Source: JAGOPO01 sp038065515 (lineage in GTDB: Bacteria; Patescibacteriota; Minisyncoccia; 2-02-FULL-40-12; GWA2-44-9). From it: a stretch of DNA of 10,339 nucleotides. The translations under genes and the position numbers were made by a program. Each line of letters begins with the position of its first letter. Within the stretch, counting starts at the first letter, position 1. Of the stretch, positions 1 to 6,711 are shown one piece after another. Location of the stretch: positions 1 to 10,339 of the forward strand of contig JBBTQV010000020.1 of assembly GCA_038065515.1 (NCBI GenBank). The letters are read 5' to 3'. The notes under the pieces are model-generated. The model had not been told where the DNA came from. It did not search any database and saw only the letters and a list, made by a program, of their open reading frames with translations.

Positions 1-99
1 TTCTGAAAGAGTACCAACGAACAAACCCGCCAAATGTCCGTACCTAAAACACCGCAAAGCAGGATAAATGGCGTGGAATATGGGGAAAACCGTGTTTTT
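1..99. other. Left edge, no supported gene
   Basis: This stretch lies downstream of the endonuclease IV stop codon. I see no convincing gene or strong terminator. The minus-strand frame that follows the TAG stop stays open to the window edge for 33 codons, but it has no start codon with a ribosome binding site and no family resemblance I can name. A weak hairpin (AAAAC/GTTTT arms around position 90) sits just past the stop and is too short to call a terminator. Confidence 0.4.
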
Positions 100-951
100 C
101 TACACCCCGCGGATACGGGCTAATGCCTCAATATCCGCACCCCTCCCTTCCGACTGTGTTTCCAGTAGCCAGTCGATGCGGGAAAACGGCGGGGTTTTCA
201 GTAGTTCCGATAATCCCGCTGTTCCGATATGGCCCAAACCGACATGCTCATGACGGTCTTTGCGGCCTCCCAAATCGGCTTTACTGTCGTTCACATGCGT
301 CAACTTCAGCCACTTCAGGCCGATGATACTGTCGAATTCTCGCAGCATTGCGGCAGCTGTATCGGGTGTACGGAAGTCATATCCTGATGCAAAGGCGTGA
401 CAGGTATCAAAGCACACTCCTCCGAACCCCGCCAATCCGGTAACCGTTTTCATCATATCTGCGACTTCTCTAAAAGTGTCACCAAGCACATTTCCGCTTC
501 CGGCGGATATTTCGATGAGCAGTTTGCAGGAACCGCTGTAACCATCCAGTATCTGACCGAGAGCATCTTGCACTTTGGCGGTTGCTTCTTCGAGTGTCTG
601 GTCCGTGTACGAGCCGGGATGAAACATCACGAATCGACCCCCCAGAATACTCCCCCGTTCCAGTTCTTCGCGGATGACGGCGATGCTGGAGCGACGGATG
701 CGATCGACCAGAGATGCGAGATTGATGTAATAGGGCGCGTGAATATAAAAACGGTCGATGCCGGTTGTCCGCATATTCCGTTTAAATGAAGAAATGACTT
801 TATCGGTCAGTTCCGGCGCCGGACCACCTTGCGGTGAGCGGGTAAAGCACTGGAATGTTTCGCAGCCCTCTTCTTTCGCTCGAAGTGGCGCGTTGAACAC
901 GCCCCCCGCGATACTGACATGCGCTCCTATCTTGGTGGTGGGTGGCGGCAT
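100..951 (-). CDS. nfo: Endonuclease IV (apurinic/apyrimidinic endonuclease, AP2 TIM-barrel family)
   Basis: Base-excision-repair enzyme that cuts the phosphodiester bond 5' to abasic sites and removes 3' blocking groups, using three zinc ions in the cytoplasm. The 283-residue product has the usual family length and begins with the family-like KIGAHVSIAGG. All nine metal ligands can be placed by their motifs: H71 (YIHAPY), H111 (FHPGSY), E147 (LIEISAG), D182 and H185 (FDTCHAFASG), H219 and the following NDSK, D232 and H234 (KDRHEH), and E264 (LLET). The ATG at 951 is preferred over an in-frame start 36 codons upstream because the conserved protein starts there and because it overlaps the TGA of yraN (TGATG), the usual arrangement for translational coupling. 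The gene should be read from the yraN promoter. Nothing suggests inactivation. Confidence 0.96.
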   Translation of the reverse strand: MPPPTTKIGAHVSIAGGVFNAPLRAKEEGCETFQCFTRSPQGGPAPELTDKVISSFKRNMRTTGIDRFYIHAPYYINLASLVDRIRRSSIAVIREELERGSILGGRFVMFHPGSYTDQTLEEATAKVQDALGQILDGYSGSCKLLIEISAGSGNVLGDTFREVADMMKTVTGLAGFGGVCFDTCHAFASGYDFRTPDTAAAMLREFDSIIGLKWLKLTHVNDSKADLGGRKDRHEHVGLGHIGTAGLSELLKTPPFSRIDWLLETQSEGRGADIEALARIRGV

Positions 952-1310
952 CAGATATTTTCGAAATGTTCGAATTGGGGTTCTTGTGGGTCCATGATGA
1001 CTGAAATGATATCCAGTTGCCATTCGGTATCGGGTCCGTATCGGTGTGAGGAGAGCCATGTCTGGGCGGTGCGCTTTACCTTGTGCATCTTGCGGCCGTC
1101 GGCACGGAGGAAAGGATCAAAGCCCGCCTGTCGGCGGGATGATGCCTTCACCTCTACAAAACTTACCACCCCGCTCCGGTCGGCAACAATGTCCAACTCA
1201 CCCCACGGTCGTCGCCAGTTTCGGTCCAGAATTCGGTATCCCCTGTCGGAAAGCCACCGACAAGCGGCTTCTTCCGCTTCCAGTCCCAGTTTTGTGCGGG
1301 GGGTCAGCAT
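951..1310 (-). CDS. yraN: YraN/UPF0102 family nuclease-fold protein
   Basis: A 119-residue product with the whole UPF0102 pattern: an N-terminal helix rich in Ala and Glu, then RGYRILDRNWR, then GELDIVA (E38, D40), then VSFVEVKASSR (E53, K55). The GELD...EVK arrangement is the catalytic core of the PD-(D/E)XK nuclease-like fold, so a metal-dependent nuclease or Holliday-junction-related role is often suggested for the family, but its biochemical function is not settled. It is the first gene of a two-gene unit and its stop overlaps the nfo start by one base, so the two are probably co-translated. The pairing with an abasic-site endonuclease fits a DNA-repair role, which is inference. The ATG at 1310 has no clear Shine-Dalgarno sequence; a TATATA box lies 8 bases upstream. 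Confidence 0.92.
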   Translation of the reverse strand: MLTPRTKLGLEAEEAACRWLSDRGYRILDRNWRRPWGELDIVADRSGVVSFVEVKASSRRQAGFDPFLRADGRKMHKVKRTAQTWLSSHRYGPDTEWQLDIISVIMDPQEPQFEHFENI

Positions 1311-1318
1311 GTTCTTGA

Positions 1319-1324
1319 TATATA
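1319..1324 (-). promoter_or_regulatory. Candidate -10 box of the yraN-nfo operon
   Basis: On the minus strand TATATA stands 8 bases before the yraN ATG, so a transcript would begin only one or two bases before the start codon. No good -35 hexamer is visible at 16-18 bp, so the call rests on the -10 box, its position and the lack of a ribosome binding site. Confidence 0.35.
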
Positions 1325-1374
1325 TTCTGAAAATTCTGCCTATCAGGCCTTGTGGACAACAATGAGGGCATCCG

Positions 1375-1403
1375 TTGACCGTGGAACTTAAAAATGGTAG
1401 CCT
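1375..1403 (+). promoter_or_regulatory. Promoter of the M23 peptidase gene
   Basis: TTGACC (1375-1380, five of six consensus bases) is followed after exactly 17 bp by an extended -10, TGgTAGCCT, with the hexamer at 1398-1403. The -10 itself is weak (TANNNT). The predicted transcription start, six bases past the hexamer, falls on the G of an in-frame GTG at 1410, so the message would be leaderless. Confidence 0.5.
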
Positions 1404-1409
1404 TTGTCT

Positions 1410-2660
1410 GTGATTCTCGCAAGAGGATTTTTGCTTTCTGTGGCGGAAATGCAGGGCTTCAGTGATGTACAGGGGTTTCCGCCGTATAGGCCTATTAGTA
1501 CCAAGCTACACCAAATCAGCTCCCGGATCCGCAGGCGCATCGCCGAAAGTCGGCCGGGGGTGATCATAGGACGAGTAGCTGTCAGCCGTACTACGGAACT
1601 GTATTCCGTGGTATTCATCGCGCTGGCCGTTCTGGTGTTCTATGGTTCCAGCAGTGAGGGGCAGGCATCATTTTTAGATTCGTGGGTGAAGGGCTATGTA
1701 GAGGAAAAAGCACTCGCGCTTGATATCCAGCGGCGCGTATCTTCATCTCAAATGGCCGATATAAACAGTCTTTTTGCGGGTACCGGTGGCGACGGTGGTG
1801 GTATATCCCCCGCCCCCAGCACCGACGCGACCACGGTCGGCGAAAGCGCGCTCCTTGCACTGACCCCGCCGGACGGTGATTATATCAATCGTGTTTCCGG
1901 CCGACGGGCAGCAGTCACCGAATATATCGTGCAGGATGGTGACCTTCTTTCATTCATTGCTTCCGACTTCGGTGTCAGCCAGCAGTCCATTATCTGGGCC
2001 AGCGGAATTAAGGATGCAGACAGTATCAGTCCGGGCCAGGTTCTGCGCATTCCACCCATCAACGGTGTGATCCATAAGGTAAAGAACGGCGATACCGCCG
2101 CGTCATTGGCCAAGAAATACGGGGCCGACGAAGAGCGTATTATCGCATACAATCGCCTGCCGAAAGACGGTTCTATTGATTCCGGCTATGAAATCATCGT
2201 TCCGGATGGCAAGATGGCCGGATACACAACCCCGGCGGCTGTTGTCGGCACAGCATCATTGGCTAAAATTATCCAAGCGGCGAAGAAATTCGCATATCTA
2301 CCGGATTTAGGTGATTATTTCAGATTGCCCACGACCGGATTCAATTGGGGGCGCATTCATGGGCGCAATGGTGTAGATGTGGCAAATTCGTGCGGCACGC
2401 CGATCTATGCAGCAGCGGACGGCACGGTCGCGGTTTCTGATGCCATCGGCTATAATGGTGGCTTTGGAAAATACATCAAAATCTCTCATCCGAATGGTAC
2501 GGAAACGCTGTACGGGCATTCCTCCAAATTGCTTGTTTCGGTTGGGCAGATTGTCGGCAAAGGAGACAAAATAGCGTTGATAGGTACGACGGGACGCTCC
2601 ACAGGCTGCCATCTCCACTTTGAAGTACACGGCGCACAGAACCCGTTAGCCAAGAAATAG
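1410..2660 (+). CDS. Membrane-anchored LysM-LysM-M23 family metallopeptidase
   Basis: Predicted peptidoglycan endopeptidase facing the envelope. Counting from the GTG at 1410 (416 residues): a basic cytoplasmic N-terminus (about 1-62, with IRRRIAESR), one membrane segment (about 65-79), a helical/linker stretch, LysM 1 (about 171-216, YIVQDGDLLSFIASDFGVS), LysM 2 (about 221-265, HKVKNGDTAASLAKKYG), then the M23/LytM domain (about 308-408). Zinc ligands are likely H317, D323 and H403 (HLHFEVH), with H370 (YGH) also catalytic, so the enzyme looks active. The first His-Asp pair is spaced H-x5-D (HGRNGVD) where LytM has H-x3-D. The start is uncertain: TTG at 1404, GTG at 1410, TTG at 1431 (AAGAGG 4 bases upstream) and ATG at 1449 are all in frame. 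I prefer 1410 from the promoter position. The gene is divergent from yraN-nfo and convergent with comM, with no terminator visible between. Confidence 0.9.
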   Translation: MILARGFLLSVAEMQGFSDVQGFPPYRPISTKLHQISSRIRRRIAESRPGVIIGRVAVSRTTELYSVVFIALAVLVFYGSSSEGQASFLDSWVKGYVEEKALALDIQRRVSSSQMADINSLFAGTGGDGGGISPAPSTDATTVGESALLALTPPDGDYINRVSGRRAAVTEYIVQDGDLLSFIASDFGVSQQSIIWASGIKDADSISPGQVLRIPPINGVIHKVKNGDTAASLAKKYGADEERIIAYNRLPKDGSIDSGYEIIVPDGKMAGYTTPAAVVGTASLAKIIQAAKKFAYLPDLGDYFRLPTTGFNWGRIHGRNGVDVANSCGTPIYAAADGTVAVSDAIGYNGGFGKYIKISHPNGTETLYGHSSKLLVSVGQIVGKGDKIALIGTTGRSTGCHLHFEVHGAQNPLAKK

Positions 2661-2668
2661 GAATCGTG

Positions 2669-4204
2669 CTATGCCGCCTGCGGAATGATGCTCTCGTTGA
2701 TGCGCAGCGACATTGCCTCGGCGATGTGCCGCTCACCGATTCGTTCGCTATCTTCAAGGTCTGCAATCGTGCGGGCTATCTTTTTTATTTTGTGATAGGC
2801 ACGCAATGAAAGATGCCTCTGGTTTACGACGCTTTGCAGAAGGCGTTCAGCCGATGGCTCCAGAATGCAGAATGTATCCACGGTCTTGTGGCCGATTTCA
2901 CTGTTCGTCACCAGTCCCGCCGGTGACAAGCGTTCAATCTGCCGTGTGCGTGCCCGCGAAATACTGTCACGGATTGCCGTAATATCGGGACCGTTAGTTT
3001 TTACAATGCCGGTCGAAACCTGCTCTCGCGAAACGAAGACCTGAATATCCATTCGGTCAAGTAGTGGGCCGGAAATGCGTTTTGCATACTTCGTAATAGC
3101 GGTCGCGGTACAGGTGCAGATGGCATTCGGGTCGCCAAGATTTCCGCACGGGCATGGGTTCATTGCACCGACCAGCATAAACTTTGCCGGTAGCATAATT
3201 GATCCCGATGCGCGGGATATGGATATAGTGCCGTCCTCAAGCGGCTGACGGAGTGCCTCCAGTACATTGCGGGCAAATTCGGGCAATTCATCAAGAAAAA
3301 GAACACCCCGGTGCGCCAAACTGACCTGTCCTGGCCGAACGGTAGTTCCCCCACCGACCACAGCTGCGGGAGATGCAGTGTGGTGAGGCGCACAAAACGG
3401 GCGCAGTAGCTGGCAGACGGAACCACGCAAGAGGCCGGCGGCACTGTAAATTTTCGCCACCTCAATCGCCTCTTTTGCCGTCATAGCCGGCAATAATCCT
3501 GCGATAGAGCGGGCCAATAGCGTTTTCCCCGATCCGGGAGTGCCGCTCATCAGCGCATTGTGGCCGCCCGCGGCGGCAACGATAAGAGCGCGCTTTGCTG
3601 CCTGCTGACCCTTGATGAAGGCGAATGAGTCATCAGGTGCCACCGAGGTGCCAAAGTTGGTGCCAGCAGGTGTCACGGAAATTGGCACCTCGCCCCGCAG
3701 GTGTGACACCACCTCCGAAAGCGTGGCACCTGCTATGACACCTACTCCTGACACCATGGCCGCCTCCTGTGCATTGCAGGCGGGAACGATAATCTGCGAA
3801 AGCCCTAAATCATGGGCTAGAATCGTTGCCGCCAGAATGCCGTTAGTATGAGATAATCGGCCATCTAAGCCCAATTCCCCAACTATCAGTGTATCGGATG
3901 CCGTAGCGGATAGCTGTTTGGTTTCTATGAGGTATGCGATGGCAATCGGGAGGTCGTATCCCGGCCCCTCCTTCTTCAAGTCAGCAGGTGCCAAGTTCAC
4001 GACGAACCGTTTGTTCTTTGATCGAGGTGCCACGAAGCCGCTATGTTTGATAGCGGCTTCGATACGGTCGATAGATTCCTGCACTGCCTTGTCACCAAGA
4101 CCGACGATGGTAAACGCGTGTATGCCTGGGTTGGAGTCTATTTGGACGCAAACAGGAACGGCATCAATGCCTCCCAGAGCAGCTGATAATACTTGGTGAG
4201 CCAC
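2669..4204 (-). CDS. comM: ComM/YifB family Mg-chelatase-like AAA+ ATPase
   Basis: A 511-residue hexameric ATPase; ComM of Vibrio and relatives drives branch migration during integration of single-stranded DNA in natural transformation. Domains in order: N-terminal Lon-S5-like ChlI domain (about 1-165, with FTIVGLGDKAVQES and LAPADLKKEGPGYDLPIA), a linker (about 165-192), the AAA+ core with Walker A GTPGSGKT (221-228), RPFCAPHHTAS (268-278), Walker B VLFLDE (301-306), MNPCPCG (348-354) with a second cysteine pair at 363 and 365, and a C-terminal Mg-chelatase domain (LSLRAYHKIKKIARTIADL). The start is GTG, with GAGGGGG about 11 bases upstream. The preceding small gene ends 33 bases away, so the two are likely one operon. 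The linker is encoded by DNA packed with GGTGCC-type words (see the repeat entry). The length is normal for the family and all ATPase motifs are intact. Confidence 0.95.
   Translation of the reverse strand: MAHQVLSAALGGIDAVPVCVQIDSNPGIHAFTIVGLGDKAVQESIDRIEAAIKHSGFVAPRSKNKRFVVNLAPADLKKEGPGYDLPIAIAYLIETKQLSATASDTLIVGELGLDGRLSHTNGILAATILAHDLGLSQIIVPACNAQEAAMVSGVGVIAGATLSEVVSHLRGEVPISVTPAGTNFGTSVAPDDSFAFIKGQQAAKRALIVAAAGGHNALMSGTPGSGKTLLARSIAGLLPAMTAKEAIEVAKIYSAAGLLRGSVCQLLRPFCAPHHTASPAAVVGGGTTVRPGQVSLAHRGVLFLDELPEFARNVLEALRQPLEDGTISISRASGSIMLPAKFMLVGAMNPCPCGNLGDPNAICTCTATAITKYAKRISGPLLDRMDIQVFVSREQVSTGIVKTNGPDITAIRDSISRARTRQIERLSPAGLVTNSEIGHKTVDTFCILEPSAERLLQSVVNQRHLSLRAYHKIKKIARTIADLEDSERIGERHIAEAMSLRINESIIPQAA
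3636..3730. repeat. GGTGCC/GGCACC word cluster inside comM
   Basis: Exact words start at 3636, 3647 and 3659 (GGTGCC) and at 3684 and 3725 (GGCACC). Near copies are GGTGTC at 3669 and the palindrome GGTGTGACACC at 3700-3710. The first three are 11 and 12 bp apart. Two further exact copies lie in comM at 3987 and 4026. The cluster encodes residues about 159-190, the end of the N-terminal domain and the linker before the ATPase core, where amino acid choice is least constrained. The same word and spacing recur in the noncoding tract at 4839-5125. Confidence 0.75.
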
Positions 4205-4237
4205 GATAACAGCGCCCCCTCAAGCGCAGAAAGGGAG

Positions 4238-4558
4238 TTACGCTGCTTCCTGGAGTTTAATCTCTTCCTTGTCTCCGAGGCGGACCATCTCTGAACGGGC
4301 CCTGTCCATTAGGTTTGCGATGAGGCTCAAGTCTTGGCTATCCTGCGCCTGTTCTTGAGAATCATCGTCTGGAGAATTGCTACCAGATTCGGAATGTACC
4401 ATGTTTATTTGGCCGTCCAAGCTCAAAATAAGGTCATTAAAAGCTTGTTTTTTCGCGCGTATTTCACTTACTGTTTGCTCCGACATATTCTCAATGTCAG
4501 CAATATCTACGACCTTATCACTATCCTTCTTTGCCGGCTTGAATTCTAAAATATTCAT
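4238..4558 (-). CDS. Small acidic hypothetical protein upstream of comM
   Basis: A 106-residue product that I do not recognise. It has a short N-terminal strand-like start (MNILEFKPAKK), then two mostly helical stretches (about 15-55 and 78-105) separated by a disordered Ser/Asp/Gln-rich segment (about 56-77, with SPDDDSQEQAQDSQ). There is no membrane segment, signal peptide or cysteine. The protein is strongly acidic and probably cytoplasmic. A good promoter stands directly upstream and comM starts 33 bases downstream with no terminator between, so it is probably the first gene of a comM operon. The ATG at 4558 lacks a clear ribosome binding site. That it is real rests on the clean frame, the promoter and the operon position; a link to ComM activity is inference from neighbourhood only. 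Confidence 0.7.
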   Translation of the reverse strand: MNILEFKPAKKDSDKVVDIADIENMSEQTVSEIRAKKQAFNDLILSLDGQINMVHSESGSNSPDDDSQEQAQDSQDLSLIANLMDRARSEMVRLGDKEEIKLQEAA

Positions 4559-4581
4559 GAATAGAAACAGTTAGTTCTTTA

Positions 4582-4610
4582 TATATATCACGATGATAGG
4601 AACAGTACAA
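4582..4610 (-). promoter_or_regulatory. Promoter of the small gene and comM
   Basis: On the minus strand TTGTAC (4610-4605) is followed after exactly 17 bp by TATATA (4587-4582), in a locally AT-rich stretch. The predicted start is near 4575, giving a leader of about 16 bases before the ATG at 4558. Confidence 0.55.
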
Positions 4611-4624
4611 TATGACAAATAGAA

Positions 4625-4677
4625 AGGGCGCTCCATGCCCCGTAGAACCGTGATGGTTTTTTATGGGGGAGCGCCCT
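4625..4677. terminator. Strong 10-bp hairpin, possible minus-strand terminator
   Basis: AGGGCGCTCC (4625-4634) pairs perfectly with GGAGCGCCCT (4668-4677). Inside, CCC (4638-4640) can pair with GGG (4665-4667), and AACC/GGTT form a further short stem, giving one long bulged hairpin. On the minus strand the base of the stem is followed by TTTCTATTT, which suits an intrinsic terminator just before the promoter of the small gene. On the plus strand no U-tract follows. No protein-coding gene feeds into it, so any terminated transcript would be noncoding RNA from the region to its right. Confidence 0.45.
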
Positions 4678-4690
4678 ATACCGCCTTGCC

Positions 4691-4718
4691 CTCGGTGGGC
4701 AAATCTTGCCGCACCGAG
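4691..4718. other. Stable 12-bp stem-loop
   Basis: CTCGGTG (4691-4697) pairs with CACCGAG (4712-4718), and GGCAA (4698-4702) with TTGCC (4706-4710), leaving a single bulged G at 4711 and a three-base loop. A third weaker stem, GTGCA/TGCAC, lies at 4765-4785. With the hairpin at 4625-4677 they form a row of structures in a stretch with no gene, which could be part of a small RNA on either strand. I cannot match it to tmRNA, SRP RNA, RNase P RNA or 6S RNA. Confidence 0.5.
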
Positions 4719-4831
4719 AGGTTGTAAGTTGTAACCGCCCCGAGAAAGAACCGCGACTGACCTAGTGCATTCCACTCCGGTGCACCAGACGAGGTGCAAC
4801 CGAGGTGTCACGCAACGAATGAACTGGTCTC

Positions 4832-4860
4832 ATTATATGGCACCAAGTTGGCACCTGCAA
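4832..4860 (-). promoter_or_regulatory. Candidate minus-strand promoter of a noncoding transcript
   Basis: A perfect TATAAT (4837-4832, minus strand) has TTGCAG 17 bp upstream (4860-4855), only three of six consensus bases. A transcript from about 4825 would run through the three hairpins and could end after the stem at 4625-4677, a noncoding RNA of roughly 200 bases. The -35 element overlaps the iterated-word tract. Confidence 0.3.
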
Positions 4861-5125
4861 TGGCACCAAGTGGATAAGTTGGTGCCAAGTTTGGCACCTG
4901 CAATGGCACCAAGTCGGTGCCAGCGTGGCACCTGCTCAATTTGGCACCAACTATTATTGAGCAATTATGCCAAGAAATGCGTATCAATTTGGCACCTGGT
5001 GCCATCGTGGTGCCACTGTTGATGAATCTGGTGATAACCGAGGTGCCAAGTTGGTGACACCATGTTGGCACCATGTGGATAGGCAGGTGCCAAATTGTTG
5101 GCACCAACTTGGCACTAAGTGCCAA
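4839..5125. repeat. Iterated GGTGCC/GGCACC tract
   Basis: Sixteen exact copies in 267 bp. GGCACC starts at 4839, 4850, 4862, 4893, 4905, 4927, 4943, 4991, 5067 and 5100. GGTGCC starts at 4881, 4916, 4998, 5009, 5042 and 5086. Near copies lie at 5053, 5111 and 5118. Most are flanked as TTGGCACC or GGTGCCAA. Many neighbours are 11-12 bp apart. A 24-bp direct repeat occurs at 4848-4871 and 4891-4914. Head-to-head pairs make palindromes at 4881-4898, 4904-4922, 4916-4932, 4991-5003, 5086-5105 and 5109-5125. No supported ORF covers the tract. It is neither a CRISPR array nor a simple tandem repeat. Confidence 0.9.
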
Positions 5126-5177
5126 ACGACACTAAACTCTAGTGCCGTTGTTGCGGAGCGTCTTAGCTCGCGGAGCT

Positions 5178-6698
5178 TTATTGCATGAGCTGATCAATCA
5201 CGAAAAAGGCTGCTTCGCGCGAGCCGGCAAGAACGAGATAGTTCTTGTTATTGGAGGCGGTGACAATCGCGTAATCGATGCTCCGGTCGGCATAAGGGAA
5301 GTTCCAGTAGCGGACCGGAATCTGGCGATAGGTGCCACCACCAAAGCTGGTCACAAGTCGTTTCGTGGTATCGTATTGCATCAATCCAGCACCAGCGGAT
5401 TCCAATCCGGCGTTTTCCCATACTTGCATCGCCTGATTTGCCTTAGTTGCATCGGAGAGCTCAAGAACTACAACAAGACGGACGCTACTGCTCGTAGCGG
5501 TAATCTTCGCGCCGGCCGAGTCAAAGGCCTCGCTTTGTCCGTATGCCAATAACGCCCAATCGCTGCCAATACTCGCGCTAAGATCGGCAGGAACGGTTAT
5601 CGCCATATCTGCGAAGAAGACCAATGCTGTTGCGGCAGAGCCTTGGTGGTTTATTGCCAGTGATGTGGCTTGCTTCATGGCAGGCTGTACTGAAACGAGC
5701 GCGTTGAGGAGATCGTTAAGTCCGGTAGTACTTGTCTGCAAATCAATGCTCTTGCCCGGATTTCCGAAATAAGAGCGAAGGTTCTTGCCTCCCAATGTCG
5801 GGGCGGGGGATCCGCTGATTAATGGCGATGGAGACGCAGAGACTTGAGGGCTTGAGCCGCTACCTATCATGGAGACCAAGGCGTAGGCAATACCGATAAG
5901 GGCGATTGCACCGATGATTCCGTATATCATTTTGCGCGACATACCGCGGCCGGAGGTGCCCGCTTCCGGTATGACAATGGTTGGAATGCCGGGAGTTTTC
6001 AGCGCCACTACGGGCGCTCCCGGTACTGGCGCGGTAGGCGTGGGCTGTTTGATGCCGACAGGTGCTTGGCCGACCTTGATATTACCGATATCCGCCGACA
6101 TTGTGCGCAATTCGGCAGAATAACCTTCCTGCGTATCTGCCCGTCCAGTAGGCGGGCTGACAGGCGGTGGAGTTTTCGTTGAAATTACGGGCGAAACCGG
6201 TGCTGGCGGCGGCACGATAGCAACGGGTTTTGGGGGAGTCGGTGCGGTTGGTGGCGGGGGAGGTTGCGGAGCGGGAGGGCTGGGAATAGATGGCATCGGA
6301 GCAACGGGTACTTCTCTCGGGGCAGGAGGCGGGCTTTTCGGTTGGGGAATCACTGAAATGCCGGGAATGGTAACGGGCGCCGGTGCAGGAGTCGGCGGAG
6401 TCGGACGAGGTGGTGTTATGGGAGCAACGGGTGGCCGGGGAGACGGCATGGTCGGAAGATTCACCGGAGGTGCTCCCGTGGGTGCACCAGAGACAGGACG
6501 CATGGGTGCGGTGGGTGTGGGTTGCTGGGGCATTTGTGTCTGCACCGGCCGATGAGATGCAGGAACTGGTGCGGGAGTTGATGGAGTGCCGCCCGCTGCG
6601 CGTTGCACAGCTAAATCCTGTAGCATCGCAGTAATGCGGCTGTTGTTTGACGGGGGAGACGATGGCGCTGGCGTTGTCGGTTGCGGTTGGTCCGGCAT
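5178..6698 (-). CDS. Proline-rich single-pass membrane protein with outer globular domain
   Basis: I do not recognise a named family. The product is 506 residues from the ATG at 6698 (512 from an in-frame ATG at 6716). In the longer numbering: a Pro/Ala/Thr-rich, probably disordered cytoplasmic half (about 8-190, with a run of five prolines at 152-156), an ordered-looking island (about 192-216, AELRTMSADIGNIK), a second proline-rich stretch, one membrane helix (about 264-284) preceded by basic residues (GRGMSRK), a Ser/Pro linker, and a globular domain (about 311-512) ending in YRQIPVRYWNFP, then SIDYAIV and LVLAGSREAAFFVIDQL. Orientation N-in, C-out follows from the basic residues before the helix. 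Pro runs of this kind usually need EF-P. A TATGAT box overlapping the first ATG favours the start at 6698. No U-tract terminator follows the stop. Confidence 0.85.
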   Translation of the reverse strand: MPDQPQPTTPAPSSPPSNNSRITAMLQDLAVQRAAGGTPSTPAPVPASHRPVQTQMPQQPTPTAPMRPVSGAPTGAPPVNLPTMPSPRPPVAPITPPRPTPPTPAPAPVTIPGISVIPQPKSPPPAPREVPVAPMPSIPSPPAPQPPPPPTAPTPPKPVAIVPPPAPVSPVISTKTPPPVSPPTGRADTQEGYSAELRTMSADIGNIKVGQAPVGIKQPTPTAPVPGAPVVALKTPGIPTIVIPEAGTSGRGMSRKMIYGIIGAIALIGIAYALVSMIGSGSSPQVSASPSPLISGSPAPTLGGKNLRSYFGNPGKSIDLQTSTTGLNDLLNALVSVQPAMKQATSLAINHQGSAATALVFFADMAITVPADLSASIGSDWALLAYGQSEAFDSAGAKITATSSSVRLVVVLELSDATKANQAMQVWENAGLESAGAGLMQYDTTKRLVTSFGGGTYRQIPVRYWNFPYADRSIDYAIVTASNNKNYLVLAGSREAAFFVIDQLMQ

Positions 6699-6711
6699 GA
6701 TGAGTATCCGT

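Noticed and set aside
1..99. Open minus-strand frame continuing past the nfo TAG stop to the window edge
   Set aside because: Only 33 codons without start, ribosome binding site or recognisable family; nfo already has normal length, so readthrough or a fused second domain is not supported.
951..1059. 36-residue N-terminal extension of endonuclease IV
   Set aside because: The extension falls inside the yraN coding sequence, is unrelated to the family, and the ATG at 951 gives the standard N-terminus.
1351..1359. DnaA-like box TGTGGACAA between yraN and the M23 gene
   Set aside because: A single copy with one mismatch and no companion boxes or AT-rich stretch; likely chance.
4765..5022. ORFs on both strands through the GGTGCC tract (repeated MAPSWHL- and LVPTWH-like products)
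   Set aside because: The repeated residues simply follow from the iterated DNA word; no ribosome binding site, no conserved domain, and the word occurs in both orientations and several frames.
4839..5125. CRISPR array
   Set aside because: Words are only 6-10 bp, occur in both orientations at 7-48 bp spacing with no unique spacers of constant length, and no cas gene is present.
5165..5182. Hairpin AGCTC-GCG-GAGCT next to the stop of the proline-rich gene, as its terminator
   Set aside because: The short U-rich tail (TTTATT) follows on the plus strand, the wrong direction for the minus-strand gene, and the stem is only 5 bp.
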